A stretch of 64,000 nt of DNA. Source: Acinetobacter pseudolwoffii. GTDB taxonomy: Bacteria; Pseudomonadota; Gammaproteobacteria; Pseudomonadales; Moraxellaceae. The translations under genes and the position numbers were made by a program. A model generated the notes under the pieces. That model was not told where the DNA came from. It searched no databases and was given only the letters and a program-made list of their open reading frames with translations. This document shows, piece after piece, positions 18,664-27,178 of this stretch (within the stretch, counting starts at the first letter, position 1; each line of letters opens with the position of its first letter). The stretch lies in contig NZ_PHRG01000001.1 in NCBI RefSeq assembly GCF_002803605.1, positions 756,819 to 820,818 of the forward strand, given 5' to 3'.

Positions 18664-19227
18664 TTAAATTTTCTTTTCTACAAACTCTGCAATGCCGTTG
18701 ACCACATTATAAGGTTTGCAAAAACGACGAATGGTTTTTTGCTCTTGCAATAAATCCACGCAAAGCGGATCAGGTGCAGAGGCATTTAATAAACTGCTGC
18801 TACGCGCACTACGGTCGCGGAACATTTTCAAGGTATAAGTTTTGTTGGCCTGAAAGCGATGAAACACATGTAAAATTTCCGCTTTATCCTTACTGATTGG
18901 ATAAAAACGGACGACTAATTCATGCTGTCCTGCGGGTACTGACAAGTAAATCGGATTGGCCTGATTCAAATTCTTAGCCTGCAAACGTACCAATTTTTGC
19001 TTTCGCGCCTCATTACTGAGGCGGCCATTGTCGTTATTGACAATGATGGTCTGGTTTAAGCGCTCGAACTGGCAATCCGATGTTCCTTTACAGTAAATCA
19101 ACGCATTGTTTTTGCTTTCGGCATTTTCTTTGGCATGTTTGAGCTTCATGGTATCGATGCTTTGACATGCAGTCATCAGCACCGACACCGTACTTAAAGC
19201 AAGCCACTGTTTCCAATAATTCGCCAT
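18664..19227 (-). CDS. Putative lipoprotein inside the leu gene series, 187 aa
   Basis: The signal peptide (WLALSTVSVLMTAC) ends in a lipobox at about residue 17. The mature part has paired cysteines (ALIYCKGTSDCQFERLNQ; PLCVDLLQEQKTIRRFC) and a central VPAGQHELVVRFYPI stretch that looks like a beta-sandwich surface domain. I do not recognise a functional family. It lies between leuD and leuB in the same orientation, 42 bp before leuB and about 90 bp after leuD. The ATG at 19227 was chosen because the signal peptide starts there. Confidence 0.75.
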   Translation of the reverse strand: MANYWKQWLALSTVSVLMTACQSIDTMKLKHAKENAESKNNALIYCKGTSDCQFERLNQTIIVNNDNGRLSNEARKQKLVRLQAKNLNQANPIYLSVPAGQHELVVRFYPISKDKAEILHVFHRFQANKTYTLKMFRDRSARSSSLLNASAPDPLCVDLLQEQKTIRRFCKPYNVVNGIAEFVEKKI

Positions 19228-19314
19228 AATGTCTGTCTTACCCAATCAAAAAACCCAATAATCTTCCGATATTAGCAAGGGCATCGCAGTCATGCTATGA
19301 CAATTTTCGCTGAT

Positions 19315-19965
19315 TTAGCCCTGAATTTCGGCAAATACCCATGGACGTGATTGTTTGGTTTTTTCCTCATAAGCACGAATGTCATCCGCAGCTTGTAAAG
19401 TTAAACCAATATCATCCAGACCATTTAACAGGCAATGCTTACGAAATGGATCGACTTCGAACTTAAAGCTTTCACCTGTAGGGGTGCGAACTTCTTGTGC
19501 CTGCAAGTCAATGGTCAGTTGATAGCCTTCATCTGCCGCACATTCCTTAAATAACTGCTCAACAATATCTTCAGCCAAAATCACGGGCAACATACTGTTC
19601 TTAAAACAGTTATTAAAGAAAATATCGGCAAAGCTTGGTGCAATAACAGTACGGAAACCGTATTCACTCAAAGCCCACGGCGCATGTTCACGGCTAGAAC
19701 CACATCCAAAGTTGGCACGTGAAATTAAAATAGACGCACCCTGATAACGTGGCTGGTTCAAGACAAAGTCCGGATTGATCGGACGAACTGAATTGTCCTG
19801 ACCTGGATAACCTTCATCCAGATAACGTAATTCATCAAACAAATTGTCACCAAAACCGGTACGTTTGATCGATTTCAAAAACTGTTTTGGAATAATTAAA
19901 TCTGTATCGACATTGGCACGGTCTAAAGGTGCAACGATACCTTGTTCAACGGTATAAGCTTTCAT
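19315..19965 (-). CDS. leuD: 3-isopropylmalate dehydratase small subunit, 216 aa
   Basis: With LeuC it isomerises 2-isopropylmalate to 3-isopropylmalate. It opens with [20 protein letters not shown] and [12 protein letters not shown], and contains the swivel-domain motif [15 protein letters not shown]. The ATG at 19965 has TAGGAG 7 bases upstream; the open frame further upstream lacks family similarity. It starts 21 bp after the leuC stop. Confidence 0.97.
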   Translation of the reverse strand: MKAYTVEQGIVAPLDRANVDTDLIIPKQFLKSIKRTGFGDNLFDELRYLDEGYPGQDNSVRPINPDFVLNQPRYQGASILISRANFGCGSSREHAPWALSEYGFRTVIAPSFADIFFNNCFKNSMLPVILAEDIVEQLFKECAADEGYQLTIDLQAQEVRTPTGESFKFEVDPFRKHCLLNGLDDIGLTLQAADDIRAYEEKTKQSRPWVFAEIQG

Positions 19966-19986
19966 GTCTGTGCTCCTACGTACCAA

Positions 19987-21420
19987 TTAAAATGAACGGA
20001 CATCAACAAAGTGACCTGCGATCGCAGCAGCGGCTGCCATGGCTGGACTCACCAGATGAGTACGACCGCCATTGCCCTGACGACCTTCAAAGTTACGGTT
20101 CGAAGTCGAGGCACAATGCTCGCCCGGTTGTAACTTGTCAGCATTCATCGCCAGACACATTGAACAGCCAGGTTCACGCCACTCGAAGCCCGCCTCGACA
20201 AATACCTTGTCCAGACCTTCCGCTTCTGCCTGGGCCTTGACCAGACCCGAACCCGGAACCACCATCGCCTGTTTGATTGAAGATGCGACTTTACGACCTT
20301 TGATTACTTCAGCTGCAGCGCGGATATCTTCAATACGCGAGTTGGTGCACGAACCGATAAATACACGATCTAACTGGATGTCTGCTAATGCCTGACCTGC
20401 ATTTAAGCCCATATATTGATAAGCACGGTTCCAGTCATTGCGTTGTACATCATCTTTGGCTTGTTCTAAAGTCGGTACTGCCTGAGACACTGGAATCACC
20501 ATCTCAGGGGAAGTACCCCAAGACACTTGCGGCTCGATTTCTTCACCTTGCAATACAACAACCGTGTCAAAGTATGCGTCATCATCTGAATGTAAAGTAT
20601 TCCAGTAAGCAACAGCCTGATCCCACTGATCTGCAGTCGGCGCATACGGACGGCCTTTAACATACTCAATGGTTTTTTCATCGACAGCCACCATGCCGAC
20701 ACGGGCACCGGCTTCAATCGCCATGTTGCACACAGTCATACGACCTTCGATAGACATGTCACGGAAGACCTGACCGCCAAATTCAATCGCGTGACCAGTA
20801 CCGCCTGCGGTACCGATCTTGCCAATAATCGCCAAGACCACATCTTTTGGTGTTACACCCTGACCTAATTTGCCATCAACACGCACCAGCATGTTTTTCA
20901 TCTTCTTTTGAACCAGGCATTGGGTCGCCAATACATGTTCAACTTCGGATGTCCCGATACCATGCGCCAAGCAGCCAAAAGCACCATGGGTTGCTGTATG
21001 CGAATCACCACATACCACGGTCATGCCCGGCAAGGTTAAACCTTGCTCAGGCCCAACCACATGCGCAATCCCCTGACGGATATCATTAATATCAAATTCA
21101 ACAATATTAAAGGTCTTGCAGTTGTCGTCCAAGGTTTGTACCTGGATGCGCGAAGTTTCATCTTCAATGCCGGCAACACCCTGTTCACGCTCTTTTTTCG
21201 AGGTGGGTACGTTATGATCTGGTGTAGCAATGTTTGCGCTTAAACGCCATGGCTTGCGCCCGGCGAGTTGTAAACCTTCAAATGCCTGTGGCGACGTTAC
21301 TTCATGTAATAAGTGACGGTCGATGTACAGTAAGGCAGAACCATCATCACGTTGTGTTACTAAATGGTCATCCCACAATTTATCATATAATGTTTTTGCT
21401 GTTTGGGTTGCGCCTGCCAT
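19987..21420 (-). CDS. leuC: 3-isopropylmalate dehydratase large subunit, 477 aa
   Basis: The iron-sulfur (aconitase-family) subunit of isopropylmalate isomerase. The cluster cysteines are visible in [16 protein letters not shown] and [13 protein letters not shown], and [20 protein letters not shown] is the family substrate block. The ATG at 21420 ([16 protein letters not shown]) fits the family start and has a GGAG ribosome site. The 260 bp upstream is shared with the divergent DUF2061 gene, and I see no obvious leucine leader peptide in it. Confidence 0.97.
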   Translation of the reverse strand: MAGATQTAKTLYDKLWDDHLVTQRDDGSALLYIDRHLLHEVTSPQAFEGLQLAGRKPWRLSANIATPDHNVPTSKKEREQGVAGIEDETSRIQVQTLDDNCKTFNIVEFDINDIRQGIAHVVGPEQGLTLPGMTVVCGDSHTATHGAFGCLAHGIGTSEVEHVLATQCLVQKKMKNMLVRVDGKLGQGVTPKDVVLAIIGKIGTAGGTGHAIEFGGQVFRDMSIEGRMTVCNMAIEAGARVGMVAVDEKTIEYVKGRPYAPTADQWDQAVAYWNTLHSDDDAYFDTVVVLQGEEIEPQVSWGTSPEMVIPVSQAVPTLEQAKDDVQRNDWNRAYQYMGLNAGQALADIQLDRVFIGSCTNSRIEDIRAAAEVIKGRKVASSIKQAMVVPGSGLVKAQAEAEGLDKVFVEAGFEWREPGCSMCLAMNADKLQPGEHCASTSNRNFEGRQGNGGRTHLVSPAMAAAAAIAGHFVDVRSF

Positions 21421-21623
21421 GTCGATGTACTCCACTGGACTGGGTAAATTCTTGCTCTGATTTTGATTATATCGCTGCTGTCACATAAATCTAATTTATC
21501 ATTTTTATTAGTTAAAAAACTTTTTGGAATCCTTCAAAAGCTGAATAAAATCATGCTTTCGCTGCATTCCCATAAATCTACTTTTCCGATCAATTTATTA
21601 AAAATATTCGTTTTTACAAATTA

Positions 21624-21642
21624 AATGAGAATTATTATTATT
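21624..21642. promoter_or_regulatory. Fur-box-like site between leuC and the DUF2061 gene
   Basis: AATGAGAATTATTATTATT matches the 19-bp Fur consensus at 12 positions by eye. It lies 40 bp before the start of the DUF2061 gene, a plausible repressor position. A-T-rich sequence makes chance matches common. Confidence 0.35.
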
Positions 21643-21681
21643 CCTGCATAGACAGAGATTTATATTTTGAGGAACTTCGAC

Positions 21682-21918
21682 ATGGCACATATCCAACGTT
21701 TTGTAGACAATAATCAGCGTATGTTTAAAAAGACCTTCAGCTATTACATTATGCACATCACGGTGGCGATGATTGTCGGTTATTTGGTGACTGGCAGTTT
21801 GGCCATGGCAATTGCCTTAAGTTTATTGGAACCCACAGTACAGGCAGTTGCGTTCTTCTTCCACGAAAAAATTTGGGAGCGCAATATCGAACAGCAGAAT
21901 GAGGACATCACCGCCTGA
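21682..21918 (+). CDS. DUF2061 small membrane protein, 78 aa
   Basis: A small inner-membrane protein of the DUF2061 type, with no known biochemical role. After a basic N terminus there are two hydrophobic segments (about residues 24-40 and 44-60, HITVAMIVGYLVTG; AMAIALSLLEPTVQAVAFF). The typical HEKIWER motif follows. The ATG at 21682 has GAGG upstream. It is monocistronic, with a possible Fur site upstream and a terminator after it. Confidence 0.8.
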   Translation: MAHIQRFVDNNQRMFKKTFSYYIMHITVAMIVGYLVTGSLAMAIALSLLEPTVQAVAFFFHEKIWERNIEQQNEDITA

Positions 21919-21942
21919 TCTTTTCTGTCGATGTTCCTGACC

Positions 21943-21974
21943 AAAGACCATCTCATCCAAGAGGGTCTTTTTTT
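21943..21974 (+). terminator. Terminator of the DUF2061 gene
   Basis: AAAGACC pairs with GGTCTTT around a 14-base loop and is followed by a T run. Confidence 0.75.
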
Positions 21975-22113
21975 GACGCTATTTAAATCCCAAGGCTTTG
22001 AAAATGTTTAGTAATGCAGCAATGCAATACAAACAAGCGAATTATGCTTTGATTTATTCTTAAAAAATAACAATAATATAATTACACATAAAAATTCTTT
22101 ATAGGTGATTAAG

Positions 22114-22989
22114 ATGAATCTCGCAGCTTTTGAAGCCTTCGTAAAAGTCATGGAAACTGGTTCGATTTCTCTGGCCGCAGATCAGCTTTTTATTACCCAG
22201 CCTGCCGTCACCAAACGTATTCACAGTCTGGAAGAATATTTTGGGGTCAAACTGTTTGAATCCGCCGGACGTGGTGTACAAGCCACCCATGCCGCGCATT
22301 CGCTATTGCCTAAAGTGAAAAACTGGCTGAATGAACTCGGTGATATTCATTATACCTTGAGCCATGAACAGGGTCAGGTACAGGGAAAATTGAAAATCGG
22401 CACCAGCCATCATATTGGCCTGCATCATCTTCCAAGTCATTTGCGCCGCTATGTACAAGAATATCCGGATGTAAGGCTGGATGTACATTTTGTCGATTCC
22501 GAGCAGGCGCACGAACAAGTCATTGCCGGCGATCTGGAACTGGCATTTTTAACCTTGCCGCCACGGGGCGATGCACGTCTGAATTATGTCACCATCTGGA
22601 ATGATCCTCTGGTCTTTGTAGTTGCACCCTTTCACCCCCTGGCCCAGCAAAAAAATCTGTGTCTGGAAAATTTGCTGAATTACCCGAGTCTGTTACCGTC
22701 TTCACATACCTATACCTCACAGATTACTTTGGCCGAGTTTGAAAAACAGGGCATTAAACCAAAAGTCAGCATGAGCAATAATCCGCTGGAATCAATCCGC
22801 ATGCTGGTATCCATTGGTCTCGGCTGGTCGGTGCTGCCAAAAACTCTGGTCAATCACGATCTGCATCAGCTGGATATCAATCTGGAAATGAACCGCCGGC
22901 TGGGCATGGTCTGGCATCCGGGTCGTACTCAGTCCAAAGCGGCGCAAGCTCTGGTTCAACTTATGCAAAGTAGTTCCCTGCCTCTTTAA
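22114..22989 (+). CDS. LysR-family transcriptional regulator, 291 aa
   Basis: The N-terminal winged helix (AFEAFVKVMETGSISLAADQ; LFITQPAVTKRIHSLEEYFG) is followed by the LysR co-inducer-binding domain (GKLKIGTSHHIGLHHLPSHL; SIGLGWSVLPKTLV). The ATG at 22114 has AGGTG upstream. It precedes ovoA on the same strand, but a terminator lies between them, so a regulatory link to ovothiol is only a guess. Confidence 0.9.
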   Translation: MNLAAFEAFVKVMETGSISLAADQLFITQPAVTKRIHSLEEYFGVKLFESAGRGVQATHAAHSLLPKVKNWLNELGDIHYTLSHEQGQVQGKLKIGTSHHIGLHHLPSHLRRYVQEYPDVRLDVHFVDSEQAHEQVIAGDLELAFLTLPPRGDARLNYVTIWNDPLVFVVAPFHPLAQQKNLCLENLLNYPSLLPSSHTYTSQITLAEFEKQGIKPKVSMSNNPLESIRMLVSIGLGWSVLPKTLVNHDLHQLDINLEMNRRLGMVWHPGRTQSKAAQALVQLMQSSSLPL

Positions 22990-22999
22990 TTCATTTCTA

Positions 23000-23031
23000 A
23001 AAATGCTGCATTCAAAACAGTGCAGCATTTT
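23000..23031 (+). terminator. Terminator of the LysR gene
   Basis: The 11-bp stem AAAATGCTGCA/TGCAGCATTTT has a 10-base loop and is directly followed by TGTTA, so the U tract is short. Confidence 0.75.
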
Positions 23032-23138
23032 GTTACCTAAATACACCCATCTGGGGATTTCTTTCGCGTATTTTTAAGATAAATCTATTCTTTTGCGATG
23101 CAGAGGAATACTTAAAATTATTCGATGGAGCCTGACGG

Positions 23139-25313
23139 ATGCAGCTCGATTCTCCCCTAAAACCCCTCTCTCAAGATAAAACAAATGCCAGCAGCCTATG
23201 GCTTTCGGCCAAACCGATGCTGTTGCCTACACCTGCGCTTGATTTTGCCGACGAACAGACAGCGCGACACAGCCTACGTGATTACTTCCTGAATACCTTT
23301 GATACCTATGAGCAGTTATTTGAATGCCTCAAGCATGAAGATGCTTTTTTTATCAAGCCAATTAATTTGCGTCATCCGCTGATTTTTTATTTTGGTCATA
23401 CCGCGACTTTTTTTGTCAATAAACTGCTGCTGAGCAAACTCATTACTGAACGTCTGAATCCGCATTTTGAAAGTATTTTTGCGATCGGGGTTGATGAAAT
23501 GAGTTGGGATGATCTGGATGAAGTGCATTATGACTGGCCGACTGTGCAGGCAGTCCGGGATTATCGGCATCAAGTGCGCGCCCTGATCTTGAACATTGTT
23601 GAGCATGCCCCGCTGAATCTGCCCTTAAACTGGCACAATCCGTGGTGGACGCTGATTATGGGCATCGAGCATGAACGGATTCATCTGGAAACGTCATCGG
23701 TGCTGATTCGTCAGCATGCTTTAGAACATGTACACCAGCATCCGCAGTGGCGTGCCAATATCATTACCGGCATTGCCCCGGAAAATAGTTTGATTGCTGT
23801 GCCTGAAGGCCAGATACATCTACAGAAAGATTTTAACCATCCTTTTTATGGCTGGGACAATGAATACGGCCAGCATGAAGCCGAAATTGCAGCCTTTGAA
23901 GCTGCAAAATATCTGGTGTCGAATCAGGAGTTTCTGGCCTTTGTCGAAGCAGATGGCTACCAGACCGGACACTACTGGAGTGAAGAAGGCTTAGGCTGGC
24001 TGCAATTTTCACAAGCGACTCATCCGTGTTTTTGGTGCAAGACTGAACTGGGCTGGTCACTGCGCCTGATGCTGGAAGAAGTCCCCATACCTTGGGATTG
24101 GCCGGTAGACGTAAATTATCATGAAGCCAAAGCCTTTTGTCAGTGGAAATCGCAACAGCTTGAAAAAACCATTCGTTTACCGACTGAGGATGAATGGTAT
24201 CGCCTGTATGCGGTTTCAGACCTGGATCCAGATTTACCCAGTCCTGAACAGGCCAATATCGAATTGAAATATGGCACCAGTTCCTGCCCGGTCGATCATT
24301 TTCGGCAGGGCGATTTCTATGATATTCAGGGCAATGTCTGGCAATGGACTGAAACGCCAATCTATCCGTTTCAGGGCTTTCAGGTGCATCCTCTTTATGA
24401 TGATTTTAGTACCCCGACCTTTGACGGGCGCCATAATATTATTAAAGGTGGCTCCTGGATTTCAGCAGGCAATGAAGCCCTGCACAGCGCACGTTATGCT
24501 TTTAGACGGCATTTCTTTCAACACGCTGGCTTCCGCTATGTCGCCTCTGATCAAGCCTTGCAACAGTTTCCTTCACAGTATGAAAGCGACCAGTTGGTGT
24601 CTCAATATCTGGAGTTTCAGTACGGCGCCGAATACTTTGGCATCGCCAATTTTGCCAAAACATTGGTGCAGCTGGCGCAGCCGTATTTCCGAGAAACTGC
24701 ATGTAAAAGTGCTCTGGATATTGGCTGTGCTACTGGCCGCGCCAGCTTTGAACTGGCACACTATTTTGATCAGGTCACCGGTCTGGATTTTTCTGCACGC
24801 TTTATTCAGCAAGCCGTCTTTCTGGCCCAAGGTCACCGAATCCGTTATCAGCTCCCCACAGAAGGTGAATTAAGCGAAGAGAAAATCTGCTCGCTTGAGG
24901 ATTTCGCTTTGGATCAGCTTGCCTCTAAAGTGGAATTTTTTCAGGCCGATGCCTGTAATCTGAAAGCACATTTTAGTGGCTATGATTTTATTCTGGCGGC
25001 AAATCTGATCGACCGGCTGCATCATCCCAAAGACTTTTTGATGCAGATCCATCAACGGATAAATATGGGTGGAATTCTACTGCTCAGTTCGCCTTATACC
25101 TGGCTGGAAGAACATACTGCACGTGATGAATGGCTGGGCGGCTTCAAGCAGGCAGACAGAGAGGTCACTACACTGGAGGGAATCTCGGAAATATTAAAGG
25201 CTCATTTTGAGCTGGTGACCCAGCCCCAGGATGTGCCTTTTGTTATTCGTGAAACCGCCAGAAAATATCAACATAGCTTGTCACAAGTCAGCATCTGGCG
25301 ACGCACTCACTAA
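23139..25313 (+). CDS. ovoA: 5-histidylcysteine sulfoxide synthase / mercaptohistidine N-methyltransferase (OvoA), 724 aa
   Basis: First and last enzyme of ovothiol A synthesis. Its iron centre joins cysteine to the histidine ring using oxygen, and its C-terminal domain methylates the mercaptohistidine. Residues about 40-200 form a DinB-like domain with the iron motif HX3HXE (H178, H182, E184 in GIEHERIHLE). Residues about 210-480 are an FGE-sulfatase domain (LPTEDEWYRLYAV; GNVWQWTETPIYPF; GGSWISAGNEALHSARYAFR). From about 520 a Rossmann methyltransferase has ALDIGCATGRASFEL and TGLDFSARFI. The length and fused layout fit full OvoA rather than EgtB alone. It is monocistronic, bounded by terminators. 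Both catalytic parts look intact. Confidence 0.9.
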   Translation: MQLDSPLKPLSQDKTNASSLWLSAKPMLLPTPALDFADEQTARHSLRDYFLNTFDTYEQLFECLKHEDAFFIKPINLRHPLIFYFGHTATFFVNKLLLSKLITERLNPHFESIFAIGVDEMSWDDLDEVHYDWPTVQAVRDYRHQVRALILNIVEHAPLNLPLNWHNPWWTLIMGIEHERIHLETSSVLIRQHALEHVHQHPQWRANIITGIAPENSLIAVPEGQIHLQKDFNHPFYGWDNEYGQHEAEIAAFEAAKYLVSNQEFLAFVEADGYQTGHYWSEEGLGWLQFSQATHPCFWCKTELGWSLRLMLEEVPIPWDWPVDVNYHEAKAFCQWKSQQLEKTIRLPTEDEWYRLYAVSDLDPDLPSPEQANIELKYGTSSCPVDHFRQGDFYDIQGNVWQWTETPIYPFQGFQVHPLYDDFSTPTFDGRHNIIKGGSWISAGNEALHSARYAFRRHFFQHAGFRYVASDQALQQFPSQYESDQLVSQYLEFQYGAEYFGIANFAKTLVQLAQPYFRETACKSALDIGCATGRASFELAHYFDQVTGLDFSARFIQQAVFLAQGHRIRYQLPTEGELSEEKICSLEDFALDQLASKVEFFQADACNLKAHFSGYDFILAANLIDRLHHPKDFLMQIHQRINMGGILLLSSPYTWLEEHTARDEWLGGFKQADREVTTLEGISEILKAHFELVTQPQDVPFVIRETARKYQHSLSQVSIWRRTH

Positions 25314-25327
25314 AGCCTTCAAGCTAA

Positions 25328-25356
25328 AAAAGCCAATCATTCGATTGGCTTTTATT
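25328..25356. terminator. Bidirectional terminator between ovoA and the DUF2789 gene
   Basis: The 11-bp stem AAAAGCCAATC/GATTGGCTTTT has an ATTC loop, with A and T runs on both sides. The two flanking genes converge on it. Confidence 0.9.
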
Positions 25357-25605
25357 TCATCCTTCACTGGTTGAGTTTTCATGCAGGGATTCATTGAGTT
25401 GATCCACCACAATGGCCCATGAACCATCAGATGCAATTTTTTCGGTTAAAAACTGACGTTGTGCTTCTGACCAGTACGGTGCATCGAGCAAAGTCAGATC
25501 TTTATGCAGTTGATGTTCGTGAATAAACTTTTCAATGCCTTCCTGAGTGGCATCCAAGCCAAGCTGCTGAAACAGATGTGTCATACGCGGTCGAACGTGA
25601 GTCAT
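25357..25605 (-). CDS. DUF2789 family protein, 82 aa
   Basis: A small soluble protein of the DUF2789 type, with no known function. The pattern MTHLFQQLGLDATQEGIEKF, then LLDAPYWSEAQRQFL and WAIVVDQLNESL, covers the whole domain. The ATG at 25605 was chosen for its GAGGTG ribosome site 8 bases upstream. It is monocistronic, and its stop codon abuts the shared terminator. Confidence 0.85.
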   Translation of the reverse strand: MTHVRPRMTHLFQQLGLDATQEGIEKFIHEHQLHKDLTLLDAPYWSEAQRQFLTEKIASDGSWAIVVDQLNESLHENSTSEG

Positions 25606-25774
25606 AGCATTACACCTCAAACTTTTCCATTATTTTCATGTCCTGTTTTTTGAGCATAACATGTCCGAGGCAAGCGGACTGTGAAAAAACATTAACACTT
25701 ATATTGAATTCGGGCAGATAAAAAAGCACAACCGAAGTTGTGCTGGATCAATCAGATGGATAAAATGCAATCAG

Positions 25775-26425
25775 TTAAATCGACCAGTCCTGTATATTCC
25801 AGCCCTGCGCTTTGGCTAAAACTTCAAGGCGGTCATCCGGATTCACTGCAATGGCATGATCGGCATATTCCAGCAAGAAACGGTCATTAATCGAATCTGA
25901 ATAGGCCCAAGACTCGGTCACATCGCGACCTTGCAGCCACTGTTCCAGACGCACCAGCTTGCCTTGTTGATAACACGCGGTATTGATCACTTTTCCGGTA
26001 TATTTGCCATCGAGTACTTCAGCATTGGTGGCAATAATTTCAGTAATGCCGAATTCACGAAAAATTGGTGCAGTAATAAAATCCGAAGTCGCGGTAATCC
26101 CGACCAGAGCATGACCGGCGTCTTTATGCCGTTGAATGGCCTTAAAACCTTCTGGACGCATTTGCGGGCGAATCACCTTTTGCATAAACAGCTGGTGCAA
26201 CTCGGTTAAATAAGCATGCTCATGTTGAGTCAGAAACTGGAACACAAATTCATTATAGGCATAGGGGTCTAACTGACCTTTTTTATAGTCGTCATAGAAC
26301 TTGTCATTCATGGCACGATGCTGCACCGGATCGACCAGACCCTCGCTGACCAGAAACTCTCCCCAAGAATGATCCGAATCCGTGTTTAACAAGGTGTGAT
26401 CGAGATCAAATAGCGCCAATTTCAT
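25775..26425 (-). CDS. HAD-IB family phosphatase, 216 aa
   Basis: A haloacid-dehalogenase-fold phosphatase of the phosphoserine/histidinol-phosphatase-like IB group. Motif I with the nucleophile and acid aspartates is LALFDLDHTLLNTDSDHSW. The threonine motif is ALVGITATSDFI and the end motif is AYSDSINDRFLLEYA. The substrate is not decided by sequence. It is divergent from rppH, and the HAD-rppH-ptsP neighbourhood is shared with Pseudomonas, where this gene is often labelled histidinol-phosphatase without proof. Confidence 0.85.
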   Translation of the reverse strand: MKLALFDLDHTLLNTDSDHSWGEFLVSEGLVDPVQHRAMNDKFYDDYKKGQLDPYAYNEFVFQFLTQHEHAYLTELHQLFMQKVIRPQMRPEGFKAIQRHKDAGHALVGITATSDFITAPIFREFGITEIIATNAEVLDGKYTGKVINTACYQQGKLVRLEQWLQGRDVTESWAYSDSINDRFLLEYADHAIAVNPDDRLEVLAKAQGWNIQDWSI

Positions 26426-26607
26426 GAAAATACTCGTAAAAACTGAAATTTAAGAAAAAAATTGTAAATCTATCTCCGCTAGTCGATAGAAATTCGTTAA
26501 GATCATAGCAATTTTAACATTTTTAAACTTTGCTTTTTTCGAGTTGGATAAAGAAATAACGCTCCCCGATGGCAAAGGTATAAATTAAACAATTTTTAGG
26601 TAGCCAA

Positions 26608-27090
26608 ATGATCGACTCTGAGGGTTTCCGACCAAATGTCGGGATCATTTTGGCAAACGATGCTGGACAAGTTTTATGGGCAAAACGCATTGGTCATAAT
26701 GCATGGCAATTTCCACAAGGAGGTATCCAATATGGAGAAACCCCTGAGCAGGCACTCTATCGTGAGCTGAGAGAAGAAGTTGGCTTATTGCCCGAACACG
26801 TCCAGATCATCGCGCAAACCAAAGGCTGGTTGCGCTATCGTTTGCCGCATCGATACATACGACCGGACTCCGATCCGGTGTGCATCGGTCAAAAACAAAA
26901 GTGGTTTTTACTCAAACTTACGGCCCCCGTTCAGCATATTCAGTTGAATCTGTCTGATCCGCCGGAATTTGATCAATGGCAATGGGTCAGTTACTGGTAT
27001 CCATTAGGTCAAGTCGTGAATTTCAAACGTGATGTTTATCGCAAAGCCCTGGTGGAGTTGTGTCAGCAGCTGCCCCAGCAAAAACCTTAA
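26608..27090 (+). CDS. rppH: RNA pyrophosphohydrolase, 160 aa
   Basis: A Nudix hydrolase that removes pyrophosphate from the 5' triphosphate end of mRNAs, opening them to RNase E decay. The full Nudix box GX5EX7REUXEEXGU is present ([20 protein letters not shown]). [11 protein letters not shown] at the start and WQFPQGG are family hallmarks. The length equals Pseudomonas RppH. rne, the nuclease it serves, is 24 kb away in this window. ptsP follows after 88 bp. Confidence 0.96.
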   Translation: MIDSEGFRPNVGIILANDAGQVLWAKRIGHNAWQFPQGGIQYGETPEQALYRELREEVGLLPEHVQIIAQTKGWLRYRLPHRYIRPDSDPVCIGQKQKWFLLKLTAPVQHIQLNLSDPPEFDQWQWVSYWYPLGQVVNFKRDVYRKALVELCQQLPQQKP

Positions 27091-27178
27091 AAAATCGCAT
27101 AAATCATGCAGATTTTTTGGTCGGCTATTGTTATAAATAAACGTATCACTGAAATTCTGAATAGACGGAGCAGACCTT

